A stretch of DNA of 64,000 bases, from positions 9,065,609 to 9,129,608 of the forward strand of contig HG738137.1 in NCBI GenBank assembly GCA_000499405.2. Reading direction: 5' to 3'. This DNA comes from Onchocerca volvulus. Lineage: Eukaryota; Nematoda; Chromadorea; Rhabditida; Onchocercidae. The position numbers and the translations under genes are program-made. Of this stretch, positions 1 to 12,767 are shown piece after piece (positions within the stretch are counted from its first letter, which is position 1; each line of letters starts with the position of its first letter). The notes under the pieces were generated by a model. That model saw only the letters and a program-made list of their open reading frames with translations, was not told the origin of the DNA and made no database searches.

Positions 1-80
1 AAAACAATGAGCACTCATAGTTTGATTCAAAAATCGGAAAGTACGCTATAAAAAATACAAATCCGGCAAGTGGAACTTAC

Positions 81-3000
81 CTGACGAGTGGAAAGATAGA
101 ATCATCGTACTGCTTATGAAAAAGATGAGTAATAGCTACCGCTTGTTGGACAACAGAAAAAAAGTAATTAGGAGGTTCAGCTTTTGGTTCAGCTAATGAT
201 ATTCCTACAAATTAAGAATCGAACTACTATGCAAAAAAAATAATAGTAAATAATCTTCAAAAAAATGAATAGAGATAAATTTTCTTTTACAAATACCTGC
301 AAGTGAAAGATCAATTGCATAATCTAAATGTTCCGTGTATAAAAATCGCAAAAGTATATCGAATATCGTTTCTGCCATTTTCGGCGTCTCATCTTTATCA
401 CATAGCTAAACTATGTATAAATTTAAACTCAGAGCAAAGAGTAAAAACAAAAAATAACTTGCAAATTGTGATGAAAATCTATTTATCATGTCATCTGTCT
501 AGACCTAAGATTGATGAAGACAACAATACGTTAAGAAAATTCAAATTAAACAAAAATGGGAAGTTTTTCGAATGAAATAAACAGATAATTATCAGCTAAG
601 TCATTAAATATTTTTATATATAAACATTTTTAGAAGATATGTTACCAGTTGGCAGCGCTGGAAAGCATTTTTTGTTTCTTGAAGTATGTTAATAGCTACT
701 TCTTCGGATAGAAACGTTTCACCACCGTATGTTTCCACATTCAATAATCTTGCTTGAATATCCCGCTTCAAATCTTGCAACCTAATTTTCAGTATATTTT
801 GTCCATAAAAAATTTAAATATGAAAAATAATTGAAAACTTGTAAGAACTTTTAATATAAGCAATTTAATCCTCAAAATTATTTACTTCGAACAATTTATT
901 GAAAATTATTTTAATAACTTCATGAATTAATGAAACAAATCACTTGCTTATCATGACAAATCATTTACCCTCCACTGTGGATATGTTTCTTCTGATGATT
1001 CTTCGATTCATAAAACCGATTCAATACAGCGCCACATTGTTCTGCTAAAAACTGCTGCTCAATTCTGAAAAGATAATGAAAACATAAATGAAGATTATTC
1101 ATTAAAATATTTTAGAAATCCGCAGATATATTTTCAATCGTATGCTGTCGATAAAAGAAAAAAAAAAGAAAAAAGAAAAAAATTAAATGAAATCTTAACT
1201 TTGCTTATTTATTGATAACTTTTGCATATTACTTCAACAGTAAATAATCATTACCGACTAAAATTAAAAGAGATTTATTTTTGACTGCTGAGGTAGTAAA
1301 TCTGATCCGAATAAATCATTACAGCACATAAATTGTGAATAGTTACACAATTTCAAAGCATAATAAAATATGTATCTCAAAAATTTCAAAAAAAAAGTCA
1401 TCAGTAGTACGCCTTTTCTTCTCTCAGCCTTTTTCCTTTTCATTTTTAACTCTTATTTTTCTTTTAACTAATTTCAGTGATGTATGATGCATGCTGTTAT
1501 TGTTACTTTTTTTTACATTAGTTTATTTACAGCAGATGGCGGTAATCACTGAAAATTTGTTCAATGAATAAATCAAAATAAAACTCAACGAACTTTATCC
1601 CAATTCAACGATTTCTCAGAGATGTTCAGTGAATATCATTATTACCTTTCTTTAAGATATATTGATATATCATGTTATGTGAATAAATGATGCTATTAAA
1701 AACTGAGAGAAACTTGAAAAAAAAAAAGAAGACATACGTGGGATAAGTTTCTAAATAACGCCCGAACACTGATCGTACTAACGTATCCATAAACTGGATA
1801 TCAGTTCCAGAAATCCGCAATGCCACTAGACTTGACACTAATTTTTGTGTTCTGAAATTTCTTTTCGGCAAAAATTTGCATATGATCAAAAGTTTCTTTT
1901 GAAATAATGAGAGAACAAAAAATCAAAAAATCCAAAATTATTTTAAATAAAAAAAGAACCTGGAATAGAGGTCATACACAGTTGTTAAATAAGCTTCCAA
2001 ATCATTTTCAGAATCGCTTAACTTCGTTTTTATCACTTCCTACAAATTAAGAAATTCCTTAAAGAACTTTTTCTATCATTCCGAATAGTTCAGTAGTTAA
2101 TATCAGTTGTTAAAAAGATATTACGAAGAAATGGAATGATTAACTTATCTAGAAAAACCTAAGTCTGCCTGGTTATGTATTGAGTTTAAAATCCCAATTC
2201 CTTTAGCAAGTTGACAATATCGCCCACACTTCTTTCTTACAAAATTACAATTTATATAATATAAAATGCATGAAAATTATTTGATCTAGATAAGCAGTCA
2301 AAAAGTCAAATTTACCTGTAACTTTCCGCGGAATAAATTCAGAATCAATTTCGACATTACTTGGTCAGGATTCGGAAAAATCTCTTTCAACATAGGTTTT
2401 GTCTTCTGACAAAGTGATAAAATATCATCAAAAACGTTATCACCGCGAAAAGCGTTAATCTGCATATGCTCAATGAAAGCATCCAGACACTGTGAATAAC
2501 CCTAAAATTAGTTGAAATTATTCATAATAAATTATCTGCAGTACATGCTTCACTAGTTTTTGCATTAAAAAATTACTCAGTAGAAATGAAAATAAACATA
2601 TATTATACAAACAGAAATGAACATATACAAATAAACATAAACATATGGAAATAAGCATATACACAAATAAATATATATTTACAAACGTTCCACGTTCAAA
2701 CTTTAAAAATAACTGGTTAATTTTATCCCTAAATATAAAGGAAAATAAGATCTTCGCAAAACTGACGCTTCTGTCCGACTAAAAAAATCAAAATGTCCAT
2801 GTTTTCAGAAAATGTCCCACAAAGAGTGATCAAATACAAATAATTTAATCCAAAATTGCAATTTAAAAATAGATCTTACTTTGAAGTCAGCCAAAATCGC
2901 AGCTATTTCATGCATTCTACGCCAATTACCTTGTCGATGGGCTCGCACAAATTCTTCCAACATTAGCCGTTCAATTTCATCGTACTTGTGAGTAATTCTA

Positions 3001-4434
3001 ATTTGAACGTTACTATATTTATCTTTTGCTAATTCTTGAGAAATAGATGATAATTTCTGGATCATAACAGCAGATTCCAACAACTGAAAATTAGAAGTTA
3101 TCTTGAAGTGCTGAAATTTAGTGTGAGACATGTAAAAAATTCACGCGGTTAAAAGTCAACCAGTTTATTTCCCTTCGTTATATTTTTGAATGACGATAAA
3201 AACATACCCTATCTGGATCAGTGAAAATATCAGAACTTAAAGGTTGATCTGCCAAAAATTCATCGAAATGCTTCATTAGTTGCAGAGCTTCATTAGCACG
3301 AGCACGTGGCAAATGAACACTTTCCAGCTGATCACCCAAATGTACCACTTTAGTTGAGACTGTTTGCATGGTACTATCTAATTGCTGCAAAGCATATATA
3401 AAAGGTTTCAATACAATCAAATTAATAGATAAAATAAACGCAACCTAACGATGATGACTGTATTTAGCATGAAATTATAGAATGAAAAAAAAATTTTCAT
3501 AGAATGAAAAAAAAAAAAAAACTATATTGAACAGATAGACACTAAATTCCAATGAAATATTTTATAAATTAATATTACTTTCATTTAAAAGCACCAGACT
3601 TTCTTTTTTTTTTTTGCAAAAGGAAAATTAAAAAAAATTTCTTCTACCTTTAATTTATCCATATCATCAGCATTTTGTTCGTGAAGTTTGTGTAGGACGT
3701 TTAAATATTCGCGTTTATCATTGCTACATTGTTGTTCCAATGAATTTATCTTGGACTATAATAGCTTCAATATTTTAGCATTTCTTATAATAAATAAAAA
3801 AAGTTTTTCGGGCTATATTTTTTCCGAAATTGACCAGATTTTTTGTTTATTCAGAATCTTCAATAAGGTTAAAGTTTTTAGATCTTAAAAATCCTCAATT
3901 TCAAAATTCAAAAGAAGTGAAACTAAAAAAAAATATTACTTGAAATTGTTCGCTTAACATTTGCAAATTGCCAATTTCCTCTTCAAATTTTGTTTTTAAA
4001 TCTGTAACATTAATGTCATCTTTGCCTCCAGTTAAACGCCACGCCAGACGTTCCACAAAATCAATGGCATCAAACGGTTCCTGAAAAACAAAACGAATTT
4101 ACAAATTTACGAACGCTTCCTGAAAAAAAAACGAATATATATTTTATAGATAATTTAATGGATGATTACTTGACTTTTTTATCTTAAGTAAGATGTAAAA
4201 TTGCTCTCTACCACTCAAGACGGAAAAGTTCATATTGCGTTCCTCAGCGAAAGTTTTAAGTCATGAATCAATTTTCAAAAGATGAAATTTAATCTGTCAT
4301 TTTTTCGGAAAAATATACAACGGAAAGTACAGTTTTATGGAAATTATACCAATTATTTAAATGTTATGTTTTTTAATTCACTTGCTTACTTGTTCTAGAT
4401 CTTCGACATAAGTTGAAAAATAGTGATTCGTCAT
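81..4434 (-). CDS. sec-10: Exocyst complex component 5 (SEC10), 5' two thirds; 3' end outside window
   Basis: Subunit of the octameric exocyst, which tethers secretory vesicles to the plasma membrane before SNARE fusion. Twelve exons, in transcript order: 4390-4434, 3940-4080, 3648-3755, 3208-3384, 2880-3083, 2316-2501, 1960-2039, 1738-1851, 969-1064, 646-781, 297-405, 81-204. All have GT/AG borders and matching phases, giving about 506 codons. The product matches remembered human EXOC5 colinearly: EPFDAIDFVERLAW near the N-terminus, then TKVVHLGDQLESV, KHFDEFLADQPLSSDIFT, FYESKNHQKKHIHSGG, GGETFLSEE and FFSVVQQA. The start ATG (4434-4432) is preceded by an in-frame TAA four codons upstream. 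The last exon here ends in phase 2 and roughly 160-170 C-terminal residues should lie left of the window. Single-copy conserved gene, divergent from ubr-1. Family assignment is very secure; the exact first exon is a little less so because it is only 15 codons. Confidence 0.96.
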
Positions 4435-6814
4435 CGGCTCGATTCCTTATTATATTTTCAATTAGTGAAATTGACACCACTTATTTCAACGGAATAACAG
4501 TCTGAAAAAAAAGCAATTTGTTAATCACTTCAGAAAGATTAAGAAATTTGTCATAAAACAATACTGTATAGATAATAATCCGAAAACTGTAACAAGCATT
4601 ATTTATAACATTACTGTTAATGTTAGAGACGATAAGAGATATACAATAGAAATATACGGCAAGAAGAACGAAGCACACAATATTTCTGAAAGAAAATATT
4701 CATTGTAAATTTAATGATAAAAATCCAAGGAAAATTTGAATAAAATAAAATATCTATTGAATTCTTGTTGATAATGATGTTATCAACATCAACAAAATAT
4801 TTTTAATATATAATAACTAAACATTGCTAATATTAATCGTTTCTTCAATTGCAAAATGATGAATATTCAACTTCATTTAATAAAATAAATAAAGGAAAAA
4901 AGAAAACAATTAATTATAATTTATTCAAAAATCTTAAAATTATAAAATATTAAAAAATAGTTGGGAGTGTGAACCATGAAAAACTAGATCTGAACTATGA
5001 AAAATAAATGCGAAAAAAAAAGGTAATAAATCTATATATATATAAGTACACGTACGTATACTTACATACACATAGACGTATCTAATTGTATGTGTATTTG
5101 TATGTATCGTAAATATGAAATTTATAAAAACATATAAAATGCAAAAAATTTGAATTATCTGGAAACTTTTTTTTTTTCTTTCATCATTTCATCTCATATA
5201 ATTCATTAATGAAAAATTTCACAAACCATGAAAAATCAAAAAAAAAATTTTTTAACAAGCCATTTCTAATCGACAAAAATTTAACGAACCAGTTTCCATC
5301 AACATTTTTCATTTTCCTCTTTTCCCGCAGTAATTAACGCTAATTTCTCGAACTATATGTCTGCTACATATGTCTAAATTCCACCATCTATCTCCCTTTC
5401 TTAATCACTGCTATAGCTATAATGCATATTCTATCACGAACTTTCTCAATCTCTAACACCATACTCCCTCACTAACGCTTAGATAGACTGGCATTTCTTA
5501 TTTTAGCCCATTATCCCAACTCTCTTCGAAAAACACTTTCCACTACTTTATCTTATCAATTCCATTCCAATGGGTTTGAAGTCATTTAGCTATGAACACG
5601 TCTATTCGCTATGAATCACGTGGGATACACGTACGCTACGTTATGATTACATTTCAATTCCGGTATGGATTTTATACATTTAAAGTGAAGAAGTTCTTAT
5701 GTTTTATTCTCCGTAAAATTAAAAATTGAGCGTGATAAGATAATGTTTCTCGTACGTTGAGTGTATAAGCGTTGATAAGACTGGAAAAGAATTCAATTTT
5801 GATAAGATTTTCACGTTATCTTCTAGGTTTTCCGGATTTAGAATTTAAATCCTTCAGGATCAATGGAGATGAATTCTTTTTCTTCCCAGGAATTTATCTT
5901 GTTCAAGTGTTTCATGAAAATATAAATTCTAGTCATTCACAAAGAATTAAGAGTGGATGAGAATTGGATCAAAACCGGAAAGTGATCGGAGAAGAAATAT
6001 TTCATAGTTATGAATTATTTTCTTCCGGTATGAAATATCCGGTTAAGATAGTAAAAACTATACATCTGTAGTTTTCTTTCAATCCTAACCGAATATTTTA
6101 TGACGGAAGAAAATAATTAAAAAAACTGTTAATGTATAGTTTTCGTATTATTCTAACCAGATATTTTCATTTCGGAAGAAATGGCTCATAATATTATGTT
6201 AAAAGTATAGTTTTCTTATCATCCCATCGAATATTCTATACAGCGCCTAGATCTCAAAATACGGGAAAAATATAAATTGTTAGACGATCGATTGATTTCC
6301 GGGAAGCTTTTCTAAAACAGTAGTAAATTTTTCGGATATATTTACAAAGTAAAATTAATAAAATCAAAATACTCAAGAAAAAAATTTTTGAAGCAAATTT
6401 TATAAAACGGAATAATAAACATATTACATGCTGATTAACTGGGTTTCGGAAATTTTCCGGATTCACTTTTCTGAATTTAACAGGAATTGCTAATGTGAAT
6501 GCATCGATTCAACTGAAATTCTGGGACTCATTCATGAAAGAATTTCTCCTCGCACTTTTACAAGTCTAAATATTATTATCACTCCGATGGTCAGCAAATT
6601 ATTCTTTGCTCGTTGATACGACATATTTACTTTGCAATGAATAAGTGCATCAATAATTCTTACTCAGTTATGATATTTAGTCAAAAACTTAGTTTTTTTT
6701 TTTTGCTTTAATTTTAATTGGATAAAAATTATGAATAGCGTACGTGACGTAACGTAATATGTAATTAAAATTTATTGCAAATTATTAAAATTCTAAAGGA
6801 CGTGTGATTAATAT
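4435..6814. promoter_or_regulatory. Divergent intergenic region between sec-10 and ubr-1
   Basis: About 2.4 kb separating the start codons of two head-to-head genes, so it should hold the 5' UTRs and promoters of both. No convincing coding exon was seen. About 4700-5300 is very AT-rich with runs of A. About 5320-5680 is less AT-rich and C/T-rich on the plus strand, a possible core promoter stretch, but no specific factor site can be claimed. The diverged repeat family at 5999-6243 is listed separately. Confidence 0.5.
5999..6243. repeat. Four diverged copies of a 65-70 bp repeat, first copy inverted
   Basis: Direct copies start at about 6067, 6135 and 6206, each opening with TATAGTTTTC or TGTAGTTTTC, followed by a CTAACCGAATATTTT-like block and then CGGAAGAAA. 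The copy at 5999-6062 is the same unit on the opposite strand, so its complement reads TATAGTTTTTAC, TTAACCGGATATTT, CCGGAAGAAAATAATT. The inverted and first direct copies together form a large imperfect hairpin centred near 6065. The fourth copy is truncated. It looks like a degenerate MITE-like or satellite-like remnant. Confidence 0.7.
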
Positions 6815-7819
6815 ATGATGCAGATGATTGATAAACTAATATCAGTAACACGTGCGTCGAAATGGGATGAAGCGGAACGTATTCTGGTGGATTATTGGAC
6901 GCAACAATGTCCACTTATTTGTGCACCCACCAAAGATCCATCGTTTGATTTTAAGATCGATGAAAATACATTCAGTAAGTCTTCCTTTCGACTATAACGA
7001 TATTCGATTACAGTGTCAGTATATCTAGTTGTTATCATTATCATTTATCATTTCGAATCTTAATGGATGGTCGTCTGAGAAATGAGCAATTTCTTATCTA
7101 TCATTTGTTAGTATAATCAGAAACAAATAATAAAGGAATATTATCATTGATAATTTGCTTGTCATTTTGTCGTTTTGAACATTGATAGGTGATAAATAAG
7201 TTGTTAATCATCATTTATCAATTTTGTATTGATAAAAGAGTGACAAACAAATAACTTATTCTGTGTCTTGCTACAATCTTACTTTCGGCTCATAACTTAT
7301 CGATTATTCTTTTCATCTGACGGGACGAAAAGAGATTGAGATCAATTGGAAATAAAAAAAAAAAATCAACTAAAATTCTTTTCAGATTTTATTTGCAGAA
7401 CAGCATTTAGATGAAAGTTTCAATTGATGCAAATCCTTAATTTTGAATTAACGATATGTTCAAATAGATATTTTTTCATTGCTAATAATCGTTTCAAAAG
7501 TTCGCATGATTATTGATTCAAAATCTTCTCGATCTCAGTAATCTTTCTGGATATTCGAAAGATTTTCGAAAATGAAACTGGAATTCACAAATCCGAACTT
7601 TATCGTATTACTCGCTTTTCCTTTTTTTAAATGAACTAAACTTTACATTCTCTCATCGCTCAATTTTATAAATTAACAATGCACGATTGGGTGTATCATC
7701 GCACTGTATTAAAACATGTAATTTTTCTGATAAATACTACCAGTTTGGTTTTCCAAGGTTTACTTCTTCCTACAAAATTGTTTGCAACTATACTGTAACT
7801 TTATACAATGAAAAACAAT

Positions 7820-7853
<34 letters not shown>

Positions 7854-10800
7854 AAAAAATCATTGGGAGCGTAATTATTTATATAAAATTAAGATCCATT
7901 TAATTTCTAGAAAAAAAAATGAATAATTAACGTGAAAAAAATAACAGAATGGTTGGTTCTTTTAAAAGAGTTTCAGTTTTTCCTTCAAAAATTTCAAAGT
8001 TTTATAATGTACTTTGTTTTCTTTTTCTTTTTTTTTTTTTTTAGACAAAATTAATGGCATATTTTTCCCAATTTAACTAACAATCGATAAATGTTGCGAA
8101 CCGTTTATAGATATTTTCACATAAAAGAATAGTCAGCCAAGCTAAATTTCATTGAAATATCTCAAAATTAGAAAAGATTTGGTTAATATGGCTAAATTTA
8201 TAACTACATCTTGTTTTATATTGTGAAATATCAAATCAGTCGAAAAGCATTTCTTTCTACGAGTAATTTTCTGATCCTTTATCATCCAAATGTTATTTAA
8301 GAGTAAAAAAAAAAAAAAAAAAAAAACGATTTATTTATCATGTATACATTCTTTTTAAGTCTAAAAAAAAGTTGGCTAATAGCTAAAATAATATAATATC
8401 CGTCGAGTGGATTAACGTTTCTGTAAGTTTCTGTAGTTAACGTTTTGTATAAGATATTTCTTTCTATAAATTAGATTATTATATGGATATAACTGATAGC
8501 ATTCTGAATAATGTCTTTTAGATTCAAAATGTTCGAAGAAAAAAGAAACTTTTTGAATTTAAAAAAAAAAAAAAATTGATCTGCTTATAAGGATAGTATT
8601 CATTACATATAGCAACATCATCTCTAGAAAATGAGTTGTATTAAATGATCGATTAATTGGGATATCTATTAAGTAGCGGATTTGATTTTTATTGTATTTT
8701 TTAATTACAACTATTAACTTCAAGCTTGTGTTGAATTTTATCATTAAGATTAAGAATAGAAAAGAAATTTTCTTATCAATTTTTGTTTTTAGTTTATAAT
8801 TAGGAGATATAATTTTACGATTATCATTTAGCATTTTAAATCGATTCATTTCTTTAAGCCACCATTTTTCATTATACTTTGAGTATATATTGCAACGCTG
8901 AAGTTAGTAATTGAATGAAATGCAATTTTGATTTCTTTTTTTTTTTCTTACATTTCCTTAAGTATATATTATAGAGTTGGATTTATTGTATAAAATAGAA
9001 ATTTTTATATTTTTTTAGATGAAAAACTGCTTCATCCAATTGCTTGTGCATATTGTTTGGATAGTAATGCTGGAACAGATTTAACACCACTTAATGCATC
9101 ATATGGGTCAAAATCAAATGCAAATCGTCGAAGTGTTTTCTGTGGACATGTTTTCAGAGGTGGTGAAGCGACTTATTCATGCAAGTTCGTCGATTAAGTT
9201 TATTCGGAATTTTTTTCTTTTTTTTTAAGGAGATAATTGATGAAGTTATTTGAATAAAATACTCAGTTTAATTATTCCAAATACTTAATTTAATGGATTT
9301 TAACAAAATTATTTAATTATAAAAGAAGAAAATTATCCATAACATAATTACAGGATAAATTAAAAATCATGTAGCTGACATCACTAGCTTTGATTGATAG
9401 ATTATGATCCATACATTCATGATATTGGATTATATTAGTTTTAAAAATTGATGGAATTTGATCAGATTATCCGATTGTTCATCTTTACATATTTTATTTC
9501 TAATAAAATATTCTAAAAGTTCTCTTTTTTTTCTAAATAAAATGATGTGTTGAAAAGAATATATATATATATATATATATACGAAATTATATATATATAT
9601 ACTGAATATAATCTTAAAATTCAAATATTTTCAAGAGTTTAATTTGTGAACCCAAGATCTTTTGGTGAAGTTTCTTTTTTCCAGAGAATGTGCTTGTGAT
9701 CCCACGTGCGTTATGTGTTATCAGTGTTTTTTGAATTCTATTCATAAATCACACAGATATGGAGTAAGCCATTTTTCGAATACTTTCCGAAGAGTTTAGA
9801 TTGTTTGAATATGTTTCTATTCCGGAATTCCGGAAATCCAATTCTATTGGTGGACATAGGCTTCTTTTCCATAGCTTTCCGGACTAATAATTTACAATTT
9901 ATTTTACAATGTCACGTATTAATATCAAATTTGAGATGTGGGCATCCAGTGGAAATGGATATTGTGATTGTGGTGATGTAGAAGCTTGGAAAGAGCATCC
10001 AACATGCAAACTGCATGAAGTACAAGGAAATGAACAAGATTCTCAGTAATTTTTAACATTATCGTTTTTCATAGGCTTACTACTTATGTATCATTCAAAA
10101 GATCAAATTTATTAGGTTCGTTTTAAGTTTACTTTAAAGTTCACTCAATGGACATGTTTAATCGTTAGGTTACTCGTGTTATTCATGATTTTTAGAATTA
10201 ATATTGAATTTTTTTCCAAATACTATTAGTTTTGTAATAGTATTAGTTTTTATTACATTGTATTTTAAAATTAGTGTTGATCATGAATACTCTAAACTAG
10301 TTGATTGCTAAATAAAGCTAATGAAACATTTTCAGTAAATAATCGATTGAAAAAAGAATTATTGATACGATTTTTCTATAACTGAACGACATACTTTCCA
10401 AGGAAATTTCTTTTACAAACGTTGAATAATTTAGGAAAAAGTATCTTTTTTTCAGAATAGCTGATGTGCCGACAGAAATCACAGAACAAGTTGAAACACG
10501 CATACGTTCACTAACACGCATTGTACTTCGGTTTTCTACTCGAATCATCTGTTGGCGTGATGAAAACATATTGCCAACATTTCTGAGGTGACTGTTTCAG
10601 TTTATATTTTCATTTTTCAGTATTTATTATAATTTATGGCATATGAAATCAGCTTAAAATGTAATATTTTTGTGATTTGTAGCTTTGTTGCAGGGAAAAA
10701 GAAACAGACAACATTTTGCCGCTCTATCAAACTATTTTGTTAAATGACGAGACTCATACCTTTGATTCAGTTAGTTACCTTTCTTTAATTGCAATTTTTT

Positions 10801-12767
10801 AGCTTAATTTTTTAATTTAATTTCATTTTTTCAATGTTACCTCGAATAAGACATATTACTATAGTATTTTATGCTACCGACAAGGCAAAGTGGTAGAAGA
10901 AAGTTATCGAAGAAAAATGATATCTAGATGAAAAAGGGACGTATTGTGCTCAGAGAAATTATATCATTAATTTCTTGAAATTCGAAATTTATAATTTTTT
11001 TCGATTTTTTCGATTCACTCGAGATTCATCAACTTCATAAAAAGAACTCAGACTAAAATAAACAAATCGATGATTGGAACCGTGAACCTTCTTCAAAATT
11101 TTGGCACATAATTGATGTGCATTTCCGTTTCATTTATGAAAGATATTTAGCAGATTAATAGTAATAAATCGATTCGAATTATGTCGGATATTATTTACTT
11201 ATCAAATTTTGATTTTGTTTTAGGTAATCAGGGCTTTAAATCTTTCGATACATTGTAATCAACTACAAGCAATGCAATTAGCTACTGTAATTGATCGTGA
11301 AGGTCGTGCTTCCGTACGTAATGGTAATATTGATTATTGTATAAAGGCAAAAGATGAAATCCAGGTAAGACAAGACATTTACATATTTGCTTTTGTTTAA
11401 AATATGAGTTTTTATCAAGATTTGTAAATTGTAAAAAATATGTTTATACATGCAGCATCATTAAAAGAGTGAAATAGTTAATAAAAGTAGTAAGCTTGTT
11501 TTTTAGGGAATTGAACTTAGTTACTTTGTTTTTTAGCTCTTTAGTTTTTTTTTTTTTTTTTAGTTCTGTCTTAGGCTTTTTAAATGACTTTTTTTCATTG
11601 TCTATATGAAACCAGTATTCATTTTTACTCGCAATAATTTAGGCATACTGTTTAATTTTTACAGTTTTCTAATTCGAAATGAGAAATTCACTCAGATTTT
11701 GCATTATTTGAAAATAAGCTAATCGAAATTGTAAACAATTTTACAAATCACTTACGAAAATGATTTGATAAAGATATTTTCCTAATTTTAGAAACGTACC
11801 CAAAGAGATTCAAATCATCGAACGGAAAAAAGTGGTCCGTTAGATGTGCGTGTTATCGATAGTCGATTTGTTTCATTGCAAAATTTTGCAGTGCGCTTAA
11901 TTGGATGGTTGACAGATCAAACACGTCATTTTCGTAAGTGGTTTATAAAATTGTTTACAATTTCGGTTACCTTAATCAATTCTCAAACGCACTTGGGAAA
12001 GTGAAAAGTTCAAATCTAGCGATTCAAAAAATGTTTCCATTCATCTTCCTTGATTCCGCAAATATATTGGAAGATATTTTAACGCCACATCTCGATAAAT
12101 TTATCCAAGACAAGTTCAGTCTATTTGCTAGAAATTTTCGAAATTTTCGTGAAATTTGTGCCAAGTGCTAAAATTTGCGGTTGCCTTTGAAAAGGTTTCA
12201 TATAACGTTTTCTATTACTCCATTACTTCTATTTCTTCATTTTTCACTTTCTTTTTTTTTTTTTTTTTTTTTAGCAGCTTTAGCATTTACGGTATGTGAA
12301 ATATTACTAAATGAAAAAATTGAACTGGAATCAAATGATAGCTCAGGCGAATTAGATCAAACGCTTATGGCCCATATAATGAGACGCGATAGTGCGCTAT
12401 GGAAAGGTTTTTTTTTTTTCTTTGCTTAATATTTGAAAATTTCATGAATTTTATTAGTGGTAATTGTTGCTATTCTTTAAATTGAGATGAAAATGAAACT
12501 AAATCAAGAAAAAATCTTTAGGAAATTATACTAATGATTTACTGTATCAAAAATTATATTAATTTGTGGATAATTTTTCTGATTATAGCCATCGATATCG
12601 ATAAAGTAAATGCTGAATGCAAACGGAATACAATTTTGATAATTATCGGTTTCCTTTTTACTGCAAACGATTTTATAGGTGCAAGAGTAAATTTTCATCA
12701 GATGATTATGGCAACAATACTGATGGATAACGAGCAGAAAAAAATTTTCTCGAAATTATATATTCGA
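6815..12767 (+). other. ubr-1: ubr-1 exons 1-10 (UBR box and N-domain)
   Basis: Exons: 6815-6974, 9019-9184, 9685-9763, 9936-10045, 10456-10587, 10694-10769, 11224-11364, 11792-11933, 12275-12406, 12679-12767. Intron 1 (2.0 kb) is the longest of the gene. Exons 2-4 carry the UBR box and exons 6-7 the ClpS-like domain. Exon 4 uses an unusual ...TTGAG acceptor. Exon 9 has a tandem TAGCAG acceptor, so 12278 is an equally in-frame start. Exons 9 and 10 are the least conserved and were placed by phase plus similarity to the human LYKGAR region. Confidence 0.88.
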
